From CAZJYI01 sp964550025 (GTDB lineage Bacteria > Verrucomicrobiota > Kiritimatiellia > UBA8416 > CAYOBW01), in the NCBI GenBank assembly GCA_964550025.1, contig CAZJYI010000088.1:1-46373 (forward strand): a stretch of 46,373 bases of DNA, in the 5' to 3' direction. This document shows, piece by piece, positions 16,328-26,600 of this stretch (position 1 is its first letter; the number at the start of each line of letters is the position of its first letter). The translations under genes were made by a program, and so were the position numbers. The notes beneath the pieces are model-generated. The model worked only from the letters and a program-made list of their open reading frames with translations, did no database searches and had not been told where the DNA came from.

Positions 16328-19300
16328 CTACTCCACCAGGATGCGGTAGAACACGTGGCCGGCGGCTTGTTCAACGGTGACCGTGTAGACGTTCACCGGG
16401 GGGGTTGCGGGGAGACCGTTGGTCAGTGTTACGAACCCCGCTGACAGGTCGCTTGCCCTTCGCACGGCGTAGGTCTTTCCGGCCACGCTGGCCCACTGCA
16501 GGACCAGTTCCGCGGCATCCGGCAGATCGGCCTGCGTGAAGGAAAGTACGGAGTTGCTGGATGTCGGATCCGTTCCGGACCGGTATTCGCCCCAGTCGCA
16601 CATGCCGTCCCCATCGTAGTCGTCGCATGCCTGCCCCGAGGAATTGGTGATGCTGCCGAAGTTGGTGATTTCCCAGCGATCCGGCAGTCCGTCGCCGTCG
16701 AGGTCCACGTCCGGGCCGCGATAGGTCAGATGCAGCACGGCGGCTTTCGCCGGGTCGCCGTCGTAGGCGTATGCCGTACGTGTTCCGGTGCTGCCCCCGT
16801 GCTCCATGACCAGGCACACGGCCTGGTTCGAGGCCCATCCCGGCTGAGAGACGATCTCCTGAACGATGCCTGCCAGGTCCGGAGTCTGCTGGGCGGAGCC
16901 GGCGTCATCAGCCGCCGCCCATGCCTCGACATTCCACACGACCGCGTTGCTTGTCTGTGTACGTCCCGATATGTTGAAAGAGCCGCCCTCGACGAAGGGG
17001 GCGGCGTCAGGCGTCCTTTCACCGCGAATCGTCAGTTCAACGGCATCGACGCTCGCCGTGGCGGCGACGAACTGGACGGAGGCGGCAACAATCTCCGAGT
17101 CGGCCGGGACAGGGACGTTGCAGAAGCGAAGGCCGGTAGCCAGGTAATCGCCGGTGCCCATGACGAGCAGGTGGCCTCCGGTCGCCGCCTCCTGGAAACG
17201 CCCCGTGCGCTCCTGGGCGTCATCCGTACCGCCCGTCACGGCGCAGGTTGCCGGCAGGGAACCGTCGGAGACCCGGAACGCGCCGCTGCGTCCGCTGGCC
17301 GTTCCGTAAACGGCAGTGAGACTCACATTGTCGCCGCCGTCAAGTATGGTGACCGACCCGCTCCAGACGCCACCGGTGAAAGCGCCGCTCGTCGCCGGAC
17401 TCATTCGCAGCGGTGTGGCGGTCACGAACGGAAGCACGAGGCCGGCGTGCGGCGAGCCCACTCCCGCCATCGCGTGCTCCCAATCGTCGGCCGCGTTGGT
17501 GTCCTCGGAGCCCTTGCGATGATAGGTGGTGTTGCCGCCAGGCGTAGGCACGGGCGCCCCGTTCCACTCTGTCCCGGGCACACTCACCGGATCGGTGATC
17601 AGCGACGGGTTCCGGCTGCCGGCGCAGAAGAAGTCGACAATCTCACCGGAGCTGTTCCTGAGCATGACGGCCGCCGGCGTCGAAGAGACCCAGACGATGT
17701 TCGCACCCGAGCGGAACAGGGGCCACGTGCCGGGCGAGGTGCCGGTTTCCTGCAGCACGAAGATCTCACCGGCGCCGCATACCGTGCCCGCCGGGAACGT
17801 GAAGACGGGCATGGGCACTGTCCCGTCTTCATAGATATGAACCGTCCAGCCGGATATGTCCTCTGGTTCGGTGGACACGTTGACGAACTCGATGGCGTCG
17901 GGCGTTCCGTGGTTGACCTCGGTGATCAGGATCGGTCCACCCCCGGGTTCACCGTCTGCCGCGGACAGGTCCGCGGTGCCGGTGAACCCGCTCACCACGT
18001 ACTCATTGGCGTCCAGGGCCGAGACGACAACGGGGAAAGGTACACCGACCGCCTGGGGCGAGGGGACGGCGGCAATACCGAAGTGGTCCACGGAGCCGGG
18101 CACAACGTCGAACGGGGCGGTAACGTCGGTCAGCCAACGGCTGTGGTGGCCCGTCAATCGCACGTTGCCGTCCACGGTTCTTACGGTGACCATTCCGGTC
18201 CACTCGCCGTTCATGAGCGCGACCTCCGTCGGCTCGACCACGACGCCGCCCGAATCGCCTTCGCCGGTCAGGCTGACGGTCCCCGAGAATGCGGCGTTTG
18301 AGCCGATGATGTCGCACATCCTTACCGTCAAGGCAAACGGCACGGCTACCGTCTGTGGTGACGGCACGTCGTCGAGAACCAGGGAATCCGCTTCATTGTC
18401 CGCCACGGAAACCGTAGCCGTCCCCGCCGCAAAACCGGTTGCGGTTGCCGACACGGACACGATCTGCATGCCATCCTTACCGCCGTCGTCCTCGACCGTG
18501 AGGTCGAACAGGGCGAAGACTTCTCCCGCCGTAATCGTGCAGGATGCCGGCACCCTCACTTCGGACGTGTCGTGAGACGTGAGCATGACCGTCAAATCGT
18601 GATCCAGCGTTCCGGAGATGCTTACGGCACCTGCGTTATCAATCGTGCCCTCTCCCTCACCGACCAACGCCGGCAGGAAGACCGTCAGGTTGGTCGGCTC
18701 GTTGTCGGCGATATCAAGGGTGCTGCTCCCGTCCGTCCAATTATCGACGTGCGCCGTGATGATGGCTGTCTGTGTCCCGTCAATCAACGCATCGTCCACG
18801 ATGTTCACGAAGAAACTTCCGTTGGTGCCGTGCGCGGGTACGATGATTTGCGGCGGGACCGTTGCTTCCGATGCGTCGCTGGACGTCAGGTTCACCTTTA
18901 CGTCCTTCTCCGGTGGCGCCGCCAGGCGCACGACGGCGGACAGGGGGGCGTCTCCCTCGGTGGCCGTCGCGGGAAGCTCGACCGTTAGCGTCGTTGACTC
19001 GTTGTCGTGGACGATCGTTAGCGCCTGGCAGTTGCCGAAGCCCGGGCTGGTGGCGGTGAGGGTGACCGTCTGTGACCCGTCCAGGTCGGGATCGTCGATG
19101 ACCGTGACGTCAAACACCGCGTTCGTCTCTCCTGCGCTGATCGTTACGTTCGTGGGAACGGTCAACTCGCCGGTGGGCACACATTCCAGGGCGACCACCG
19201 TGTCCCCGGTCGCGGGAACGTCGATCCATACCGATCCCTGCGTCGCGAGCGTTCCGTCTCCCTCGGTTGCCTCGGCCGGTATGTCGAGATAGAAGAGGCG

Positions 19301-19933
19301 TGTTCTGCGGAAGAACTTCACGGTGCCGTCGCTCGCGCCCGACAGGAGATCGGAGACGCCGTCACTGTCGTAGTCGCACACTTCGGGCCGCGAATAGGTC
19401 CCGACGTCCAGTGTCGCCCCGCCCGCCTCTATAACGACCGATGTATCAAAAACAGGTGCGGCGTCCGTCCCAACGTTCTCGAACAGCAGGACTGTACCGG
19501 TGGACGCGCCGACCAGAAGGTCCTTCTTGCCGTCCCCGGTCCAGTCGAAGGCCACGGGATGCGAACTGGAGCCCACGTCGATGTTGGCGCCCCCGCTCCT
19601 CTTGATCAGTGTACTGCCGCTGAACGTGGGGCTGGTGCCGGGACCGGCGTTGTTGATCAGCAGGTTGACAACGCCATCATATTCGCCGCAGATCAGGTCC
19701 AGGTCGCCATCGTTGTCCCAGTCCAGGATATCCGGCGTCGCCCGGTGGCCGCAGTCGAAATCCGAGGAACCGACCTTGACGTTCACGTAACCCGTGCTGC
19801 CGTAATTGAACACGGGAGCCGCGTCCGTTCCGGTATTCAGATACACACGAATCAGGCCGCCGGTATCTTGTCCCTGAACCCCGGTCTCGACGCCGATGAC
19901 CAGGTCCTTCTTCCCGTCGCAGTTCCAGTCCAC
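16328..19933 (-). CDS. FG-GAP/Calx-beta/lamin-tail secreted protein, main part (downstream of an in-frame TGA)
   Basis: This 1201-residue frame is the bulk of one exported protein whose first 100 codons lie at 19964-20266. In order it has FG-GAP/VCBS repeats (DWNCDGKKDL, DWDNDGDLDL, DWTGDGKKDL), three Calx-beta-like modules (each with an ATEGD or VGEGEG turn), two Ig-like modules opening DDVPSPQTVAVPF and AAVPSPQAVGVPF, a lamin-tail-like domain (ILITEVNHGTPDAIEFVNVS), a DNRLRE-like beta domain, a calcium-binding DLDGDGLPDRWE / DYDGDGMCDWGE pair, and a final YAVRRASDL...FYRILVE tail. These are adhesion or sugar-binding folds with no enzyme motif. The frame has no signal peptide of its own and its ATG is internal, so alone it would not be exported. 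Last gene of the three-gene secreted-protein cluster. Confidence 0.75.
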   Translation of the reverse strand: MDWNCDGKKDLVIGVETGVQGQDTGGLIRVYLNTGTDAAPVFNYGSTGYVNVKVGSSDFDCGHRATPDILDWDNDGDLDLICGEYDGVVNLLINNAGPGTSPTFSGSTLIKRSGGANIDVGSSSHPVAFDWTGDGKKDLLVGASTGTVLLFENVGTDAAPVFDTSVVIEAGGATLDVGTYSRPEVCDYDSDGVSDLLSGASDGTVKFFRRTRLFYLDIPAEATEGDGTLATQGSVWIDVPATGDTVVALECVPTGELTVPTNVTISAGETNAVFDVTVIDDPDLDGSQTVTLTATSPGFGNCQALTIVHDNESTTLTVELPATATEGDAPLSAVVRLAAPPEKDVKVNLTSSDASEATVPPQIIVPAHGTNGSFFVNIVDDALIDGTQTAIITAHVDNWTDGSSTLDIADNEPTNLTVFLPALVGEGEGTIDNAGAVSISGTLDHDLTVMLTSHDTSEVRVPASCTITAGEVFALFDLTVEDDGGKDGMQIVSVSATATGFAAGTATVSVADNEADSLVLDDVPSPQTVAVPFALTVRMCDIIGSNAAFSGTVSLTGEGDSGGVVVEPTEVALMNGEWTGMVTVRTVDGNVRLTGHHSRWLTDVTAPFDVVPGSVDHFGIAAVPSPQAVGVPFPVVVSALDANEYVVSGFTGTADLSAADGEPGGGPILITEVNHGTPDAIEFVNVSTEPEDISGWTVHIYEDGTVPMPVFTFPAGTVCGAGEIFVLQETGTSPGTWPLFRSGANIVWVSSTPAAVMLRNSSGEIVDFFCAGSRNPSLITDPVSVPGTEWNGAPVPTPGGNTTYHRKGSEDTNAADDWEHAMAGVGSPHAGLVLPFVTATPLRMSPATSGAFTGGVWSGSVTILDGGDNVSLTAVYGTASGRSGAFRVSDGSLPATCAVTGGTDDAQERTGRFQEAATGGHLLVMGTGDYLATGLRFCNVPVPADSEIVAASVQFVAATASVDAVELTIRGERTPDAAPFVEGGSFNISGRTQTSNAVVWNVEAWAAADDAGSAQQTPDLAGIVQEIVSQPGWASNQAVCLVMEHGGSTGTRTAYAYDGDPAKAAVLHLTYRGPDVDLDGDGLPDRWEITNFGSITNSSGQACDDYDGDGMCDWGEYRSGTDPTSSNSVLSFTQADLPDAAELVLQWASVAGKTYAVRRASDLSAGFVTLTNGLPATPPVNVYTVTVEQAAGHVFYRILVE

Positions 19934-19963
19934 AACCTGCGGACTGGGGTGGCGGTGCGAGCC

Positions 19964-20266
19964 TCAGCAGCCTCGGTCGGGCGTGCTGATGTCACCCCCG
20001 TGTGACTTGATGTAGGTGAAGTTCCCGAACACGGGGGCCCTGTCCGTGCCCTCGTTCATGTAGAGGCGGACCTTACCCCCCGACAGCTGCCCCACGATGA
20101 GATCTTTCCTGCCGTCGTTGTCCCAGTCCGCGGTCGTCGGTGCCGAGTAACTCCCGACGTCCGTACCCACGTTCACGGCGGATTCGAGGGAGAAGACGCC
20201 TTGACCACGCACTCCCGCGACTGCGCACAGCCACGCAATGAGAACAACCGTCGATACAGCTTTCAT
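19964..20266 (-). CDS. N-terminal part of the FG-GAP secreted protein, ends at an in-frame TGA
   Basis: The first 100 residues start with a signal peptide (MKAVSTVVLIAWLCAVAGVRG), followed by the first FG-GAP repeats (DWDNDGRKDLIVGQLSGG). Codon 101 is TGA (19964-19966); the same frame then continues with GSHRHPSPQVVDW into the main part. No base is missing, so one substitution explains the break. The ATG overlaps the stop of the upstream beta-helix gene (ATGA) and has GGGGAGAG just before it, which marks the real start of the full gene (about 1312 codons). Either a nonsense mutation, a read error or readthrough. See the findings for the alternatives. Confidence 0.75.
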   Translation of the reverse strand: MKAVSTVVLIAWLCAVAGVRGQGVFSLESAVNVGTDVGSYSAPTTADWDNDGRKDLIVGQLSGGKVRLYMNEGTDRAPVFGNFTYIKSHGGDISTPDRGC

Positions 20267-23200
20267 TTCACTCTCCCCTGCATCTGCGGGCAATCCCGGA
20301 AATGACGCCCGTCTTGACTGGGTATCATGCTACCTCCAGGGCCAAACTGAGTCAAGTCATGAAAGGATGTGCCGATCGGCGAGTCATCCCTGTTCACCAC
20401 CCCATCCAGATTCAAATCCCCCTGGAGATACCCCGCCATCCCGACCTGGCTCAACACGATCGTTCGATCCGCCTCCGTAATCTCCCCGTCGCCATTGGCG
20501 TCCCCGGCGATCATGCCGCAGACGCCGGCTTTAAGCTGCGCGCAGGCGTTGGTGCCGCCGCGGTACTTGTCCGGGCCGGTGGTGAAGTCGTAGGCGACGG
20601 CACCGTTGTTCGTGTAGGCCACGGGCTGAGCCGATGTAGCCGCCAGGTGGTTGCGGTGTTTCGCCACGACGTAGTAGTAGCCTGGTGAAGCCTCAAGCCG
20701 CATGCCGGGCATGCCGTCTTCGTTGACGATCCTGCCATCGCCGCGGATGAAGCCGCTTCTTGAAGCCACGGCCGTGTAATCGTCCGTTGTCAGAAGTTCC
20801 AGGAGAACCCAGTCGACGGTGTCCGCAGGAGCCGCTGGCACCGTAGTTAGACCGGACGCGTACGGCGATTCCGCAGGCACACTTCCGTTATCGAGCAGCG
20901 TTGTGTTCATGATATGAGCATCGGCGTCATACGGGCCTTGCAACACGATGGTCAACTCGGTCGTCATCGTGAACTCGTAGGCGCCCATGTCGACCGTTCC
21001 GTTAAAAATGCGTGGATTGCCGTCCAAGTCAACGGCCTCAGACATCCAAGCTGAATTGAGTCCGGAATCAACACAAGGCGACACGCCGCGCAACCGGTAG
21101 TTACGCACGGGGCGGTCCACGAACCGAGGGGCGTTGGTGATGTTGCCCTCCCCACCGGGATCGGGTGTCGTACAGCTGCAGATGAACACTCCGCCCGAGT
21201 AGTCTTGTCCCCACGTTGCCGTGTTGTAATAGACGATGCAGTTGTTCAACGTGCCGTAGAAGGTCCCACCCCCCACCGTGGCCGAGTTGTCAACGATCGT
21301 GCAGTTGCCTAGAGTGCCCCGGTACGCCCCGCCCCCGTGGTAGGCCGAGTTGCCGGTGATGGTGCAGTTGTTCAGCGTGCCGGAATGTGCCCCGCCGCCA
21401 AGTTCCGACGAGTTACCGCTGATTCTGCAGTGGTTCAACGTGCTGCCATACGTCCCACCACCGCGTTCCGGCGCCGCGTTGTCGGCGATCGTACAGTTGT
21501 TCAGCATGCCATAGCGCGTGCCGCCACCGCCACCCTCCCCGGCAGAATTACCGCTGACCTCACATCTGTTCAGCGTGCCGCCATACGTCCCACCACCGGC
21601 CCAGCCTGCCCTGTTGCCGGCGATCCTGCAGTCGTTCAGAGTCGCTCCCATCGCGTACGCACCACCGCCGTTTGAATGCTGATAGTTGCCCAGTATCGCC
21701 GCGTGCCCGTTGGTCAAAGTGAATCCGCTGAGCACAGCACCCGGGGCCAGGTGGATGCAGCGTATCCCATCGCTGACGGCCGAAGCCTGACCTGCGATGA
21801 ATGTCGCCTCCGCGCCGTGGATGCTGGCGACCGTAACCGGCTTGTCTACCACGACCCGATTCATCGCGGTGTCGTCGGAGGACGTGGCTCCGCTGTCGTA
21901 GATTCCGTTGGTGACCAGAACTGTATCTCCTGCCACAGAAGCGTCTATCGCGTCCTGGATGTTTGTAGCGGCATCCGACCACGAGTCATAGGGATGGCGG
22001 GGGGCGAGGTTGCCCGGATTGACGTAGCGAGTCGTGTGTTCCGCAATGCTTACCGCGACGGTCGCCGCGATCCCCGCTGGATAGGTCTCGTTGTAGCCTC
22101 GCAGAATCACAGGGTATTCACCCGCTTCTTCCCATGAATGCGACGTGAAAGGTTGATTGGTGGCCGTCGTCCCACCGCCAAAGGACCACACGCTCCGCGT
22201 CGCTCTGCCTGCAATGTCGGCGTGGAAACTCAATGCGAAACCCGCAACGGCATTGGTTCCTTCGGCGAGTATGGCCACGGACAAGGAGCCGGTCACCGCC
22301 CCTGGTACGACCTGATCGCATCCCATGCAGGGGGGATCCAGCCAGGCTTCACCGTCTATGTCCGTGCCCGAGCTGTTCGTGTAGTTGCCGGCGGCAATAC
22401 ACGGAGAGGCAGAGCAAAGGTGGGACGCGCTGGCCAGGAGTGGTCCGTTCGTGATATTCCCCTCTCCGCCGGGGTCGGGCGTTGTGCTGCTGTAGCTGAA
22501 CGTCCCGGCAGAGTAGTTCTCCCCCTGGTCCGCCCTGTTGAAGTAGACGATGCAGTTGTTCTGCGTGCCGCCGGCCGTCCCACCGCCGTAGGCAGACGAA
22601 TTGCCAGCGATCGTGCAGTTGTTCAGCGTGCTCTCGATTGCCCCTCCACCGCCCTCGACTGCTGAGTTTTCGGCGATTGAGCAGTTGCTCAGCGTGCCCC
22701 CTGCCGCCCCGCCGCCCATGCCCGCCGAGTTCCCGGTGATCGTACAGTTGTTCAGCGTACCACCGCGCGTCCCGCCACCGTGGTCCCCCGCCGAATTCCC
22801 TGTGATCGTGCAGCGGCTCAGCGTACAGGCATACGCCCCGCCGCCGGACTCGATTGCCCTGTTGTCGGCAATGGTGCAGTTGACCAACGTGCTTCCGTAT
22901 GCCCCACCACCGCGGCCCTCGTCGCTGAACCCCGCCGAGTTTCGGGTGATCGTGCAGCGGTTCAGCGTCGCGTAGCATGTTCCACCGCCATGCCAGGTCG
23001 CCGAATTCCCGGTGATAGTGCAGTTGCTCAGCGTGCCAAGGTACGCTCCGCCGCCGTACCACGCTGCCGAGCTTCCGGTGATAGTGCAGTTGTCGAGAAT
23101 CGCGCCCGGAGCACATGCCCCACCGCCACTCCTGTCTTTCCCATCGTCACCGGTGGTCCGCGTATGTCCGTTGGCCAGCGTAAAACCACTCAGGACGCCG

Positions 23201-23574
23201 CCACTCATGTAGACGCAGCGCACGGCATCATCGCCATTTCCACTCCCCGACCCGGACGCCCACGAGCCAACAATGAACGTCTGTTCCGGACCGTCAACGC
23301 TTCTGACCGTAACCGGCCTGTCGACCACGACCCGGTTGGTCAGCAAGCCGCCCGGGGTCACCGCACCACCTCTGCTGTAGATTCCGTTTGTCACCAGGAC
23401 CGTGTCTCCAATGCCCGCCGCGTCCACCGCATCCTGGATCACGCGGGCAGCCGTCTCCCAGCTCGTGAAGGGCGCCGTCGGCGACGGGCTGTTCGTCCAG
23501 ACGTAATGGGTGTCGGCTTGCGCCGCGGCACTTATCGTCACGAGCCAGGCCACGATGGCAGGGGCCGTCCTCAT
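20263..23574 (-). CDS. Secreted right-handed beta-helix protein with PKD and dockerin-like C terminus
   Basis: The 1103-residue protein has a signal peptide (about 20 residues, ending AAAQA before DTHYVW). A first parallel beta-helix is built of repeats like NNCTITGNSAxxxGGG. A PKD-like domain follows (WSFGGGTTATNQPFTSHSW), then a second beta-helix of the same repeat, ending in DLDGNPRIFNGTVDMGAYEF, a choice-of-anchor-Q type end. After a beta-rich linker the C terminus has two calcium-loop repeats, GDANGDGEITEADRTIVLSQ and GDLNLDGVVNRDD, which look like a type I dockerin. Such helices often bind or cleave polysaccharide; no catalytic residues can be assigned by eye. The 36-base gap to the upstream paralogue and the overlap with the downstream FG-GAP gene make an operon. 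Confidence 0.85.
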   Translation of the reverse strand: MRTAPAIVAWLVTISAAAQADTHYVWTNSPSPTAPFTSWETAARVIQDAVDAAGIGDTVLVTNGIYSRGGAVTPGGLLTNRVVVDRPVTVRSVDGPEQTFIVGSWASGSGSGNGDDAVRCVYMSGGVLSGFTLANGHTRTTGDDGKDRSGGGACAPGAILDNCTITGSSAAWYGGGAYLGTLSNCTITGNSATWHGGGTCYATLNRCTITRNSAGFSDEGRGGGAYGSTLVNCTIADNRAIESGGGAYACTLSRCTITGNSAGDHGGGTRGGTLNNCTITGNSAGMGGGAAGGTLSNCSIAENSAVEGGGGAIESTLNNCTIAGNSSAYGGGTAGGTQNNCIVYFNRADQGENYSAGTFSYSSTTPDPGGEGNITNGPLLASASHLCSASPCIAAGNYTNSSGTDIDGEAWLDPPCMGCDQVVPGAVTGSLSVAILAEGTNAVAGFALSFHADIAGRATRSVWSFGGGTTATNQPFTSHSWEEAGEYPVILRGYNETYPAGIAATVAVSIAEHTTRYVNPGNLAPRHPYDSWSDAATNIQDAIDASVAGDTVLVTNGIYDSGATSSDDTAMNRVVVDKPVTVASIHGAEATFIAGQASAVSDGIRCIHLAPGAVLSGFTLTNGHAAILGNYQHSNGGGAYAMGATLNDCRIAGNRAGWAGGGTYGGTLNRCEVSGNSAGEGGGGGTRYGMLNNCTIADNAAPERGGGTYGSTLNHCRISGNSSELGGGAHSGTLNNCTITGNSAYHGGGAYRGTLGNCTIVDNSATVGGGTFYGTLNNCIVYYNTATWGQDYSGGVFICSCTTPDPGGEGNITNAPRFVDRPVRNYRLRGVSPCVDSGLNSAWMSEAVDLDGNPRIFNGTVDMGAYEFTMTTELTIVLQGPYDADAHIMNTTLLDNGSVPAESPYASGLTTVPAAPADTVDWVLLELLTTDDYTAVASRSGFIRGDGRIVNEDGMPGMRLEASPGYYYVVAKHRNHLAATSAQPVAYTNNGAVAYDFTTGPDKYRGGTNACAQLKAGVCGMIAGDANGDGEITEADRTIVLSQVGMAGYLQGDLNLDGVVNRDDSPIGTSFHDLTQFGPGGSMIPSQDGRHFRDCPQMQGRVK

Positions 23575-23610
23575 AGTCGTGCAGAATGCTCCTTCCTTTT
23601 CCCTTCCGGC

Positions 23611-26600
23611 TTACGGCAACGCAACGTCCATCCGGTAGAACGGCCCCCGCGGCGGCCGGTTCGTGTCCGCCATCTGGTCGCTACCACCCCGTCCGGCCCT
23701 TTCCGTGATCGGAACCCAGTGACCGGAGGTCAGCGAAGAACGGCCGTACAGAGCGTAGACACGATTCGAGGCCGACTCGAAGTAGACCGTCAGGGGGGCG
23801 TTGTTGCTGATCGCCGCGATTCGGAAGAAGTCTGTCGGATCCCTCGGATCGGTCAGGGCAATGAACTCCTCACGGTTGTTTCGCGGATCGTTGTCAGCAT
23901 TGCCGCTCTGATCGGCCGGGTCGGTCGGGTCAAGGGCGTAGTCAATCTCGAACCCGTCGGTCATCAGGTCCCCGTCGGAGTCGCCGGAGCGGTCGACAAA
24001 CTCGTAGCAGCCCATGTCCACCGTATTCGTACCGTCCGCGTCGCCGTCAAGGGGTCGCGGAACGCCATCCAGATCGCTGGCGAGAGCAACGAGGTCGCCA
24101 CCCGCGTCGATGCAGGGCGAACGGGCCGACAGATGGTAGTCGCCTGCAACGGCATCGACGAACCGGGGATCATTGGTGGTGTTGCCCGTGCCTCCCGCAT
24201 CCAGCGGCGTGCAGCAGTACGCCAGTGTGCCGCCATAGCGATCGGGACCGTGCACGGCAGTGTTGAAATACACGATGCAGTTGCCAAGCGTGCCCCCATG
24301 CGTTCCACCGCCGTAGCTCCAGGTTCCCACGGCCGAGTTGTCGGTGATGGTGCAGTGATTCAACATCCCTCCGTACGCCCCGCCGCCGGCCTCGACGGCC
24401 CTGTTGCCGGCGACCACGCAGTTGTTCAGCGTACAGTCAGCGGCCCCGCCGCCGTGACTCCCGGTCCCCACAACCGAGTTTCCGTTGATCGCGCAGTTGT
24501 TCAGCGTCGCGCGGTACGCCCCGCCGCCGGCCTCGACGGCCCTGTTGCCGGCAACCGCACAATTGCTCAGCGTACCGAAGGACACCCCGCCGCCATGCCC
24601 CAAATCCATGTAGCCCACCCTGTTTCCGCTGATCGTGCAGCTGTTCAGCGTGCAGCGATAGGCCCCGCCGCCGTGGCGCCCTGCCAGGTTGCCGCTGATC
24701 ACACAGTGGGTCAGCGTGCAGTCGGCAGCCCCGCCGCCGCGGCCCTCGTCGCTTGAGGTGTCCGCCTCGTTCGCAGTGAGCGTGCAGTTGTCTAACATCC
24801 CGTAGGACGCTCCGCCGCCATGCCAGGTTGCCGCGTTTCCGATGATCGTGCAGTTACTCAACGTGCCAAGGTACGCCCCGCCGCCGTCAAAATCGGCCGA
24901 GTTGCCGATGAGCTCGCACTTGTCCAGAACCGAGCCCAGGGCATACGCGCCACCGCCGCTCCTGTCTTTGCCGGAGCTGCCGGTCGTCCGCGTATGCCCA
25001 TTGGTCAGTGTGAACCCGCTCAATACGCCGCCATTCATGTAGACACAGCGCACGGCATCACCCCCGTTCCCCCCCCGGGATGACTCCGCGCCAACGATGA
25101 ATGTCTGCTTGGGACCACCGACGCTTCTGATCTCGAGCGGCTTGTCGACTACAATCCGGCTCGTCAACAAGCCACCCGGAGTCGCAACACCGCCGCTGTC
25201 GTAGATCCCGTTGGTTACCAGGACCCGTTCTCCCAGGAAACGACAGGCGTCGATGGCATCCTGGATGTTCGTGGCGGCGTCTGGCCACGAGCCGTAAGGA
25301 TAACGTGGCGCAGGATTGCCCGGATTCACGTAGCGCGTCGGCTGCTCGACAACGCTCACCACGACGGTCGCTGCAACACCCGCCGGATAGGTCTCGTTGC
25401 GGACCCTCAGAACCACGGGATACTGTCCCGGTTCATTCCACGCATGTGACGTGAAGGGTTCGTTGGTGGCCGTGGTCCCATCGCCGAAAGACCATGTGCT
25501 CCAGGTCACCCTGCCTGCGATATTGGCGCGGAAGCTCGACGCGAAGCGGGTCACCACCTGGGGCCCTTCCGCACTTATGGCCACGGACAAGAGACCTGTG
25601 ACCGCTCCCGGCGCAACCTGGTCGCATCCCATACAGGGGGGATTCAGCCAGGCCTCACCGTCTATGTCCGTGCCCCGGCTGTCCGTGTAACTGCCGACGG
25701 AAATACAGGGAGAGGCAGAGGACAGATGCGAAGCGCTGGCGAGCATTGGTTCGTCGGTGATATTGCCCTCTCCGCCGGGACGGGGCGTCGTGCAACTGTA
25801 GTTGAGCGCCAATCCCCAGTGTCCTCCGCCGTAGTTCTGTTCATACACCGCGGTGTTGTGATATAGGATGCAGTTGTTGAACGTTCCCCCGTGCGCGTAC
25901 GACCCGCCACCCCTCCGGCAGGCCGAGTTCCCGCTGATTGTGCAGTTGTTCACCGATGCTCCGCGGTAGTGCCACGTGCCGCCGCCCTCGTCGCCGGCCC
26001 GGTTGCCGCTGATCGCGCAGTTGTTCAGTGTTCCTTCGCTGTTTTGCCACATCCCGCCGCCGTTCTCGCCTGCCGTTTTGCCGCTGATTGTGCAGTTGTT
26101 CAGCGTGCCGCCGCTGCCCTGCCCCGCTCCGCCCCCACTCGCGCCTGCCGAGTTCCCGCTGATCGTGCAGTTGTTCAGCGTGCCCTCAAACGTCCCCCCG
26201 CCCCGAGCTTCCGCGGAGTTTCCGCTGATCGTGCAGTCGTTCAGCGTTGCTCCGAGAGCATGCGCACCACCGCCACTCAGATCCTCAGCATAGTGACCGC
26301 TTGTCCGCGTATGCCCGTTGGTCAACGTGAACCCGCTCAGCACCCCCGCACTCATGTAGACACAGCGCACGGCATCATCGCCCAAAGGTCCTTGCCCTAC
26401 GATGGACGTGTGCTCGGCGCCATTCACGCTTCGGATGGCGATATCGCTCGTGACAACCAAGCGATTCCGGAGCAGATATCCCGGAGTGACTCGCGTACTG
26501 CCGTAGTACACCCCGTTCGTAACCAGAACCGTGTCCCCGTTGGTCGCCGCGTCCACGGCATCCTGGATCACGTGCGCAGCCGTCTCCCAGCTCGTGAAGG

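Noticed and set aside
19964..19966. TGA as a selenocysteine codon
   Set aside because: The position is not conserved as Cys in sister repeats, no redox motif is present and no SECIS-like hairpin is obvious just downstream.
22780..24756. Plus-strand frame of 658 codons
   Set aside because: It mirrors the GGG/NNC repeats of two minus-strand beta-helix genes and even crosses the gap between them; an antisense by-product of GC-rich repeats.
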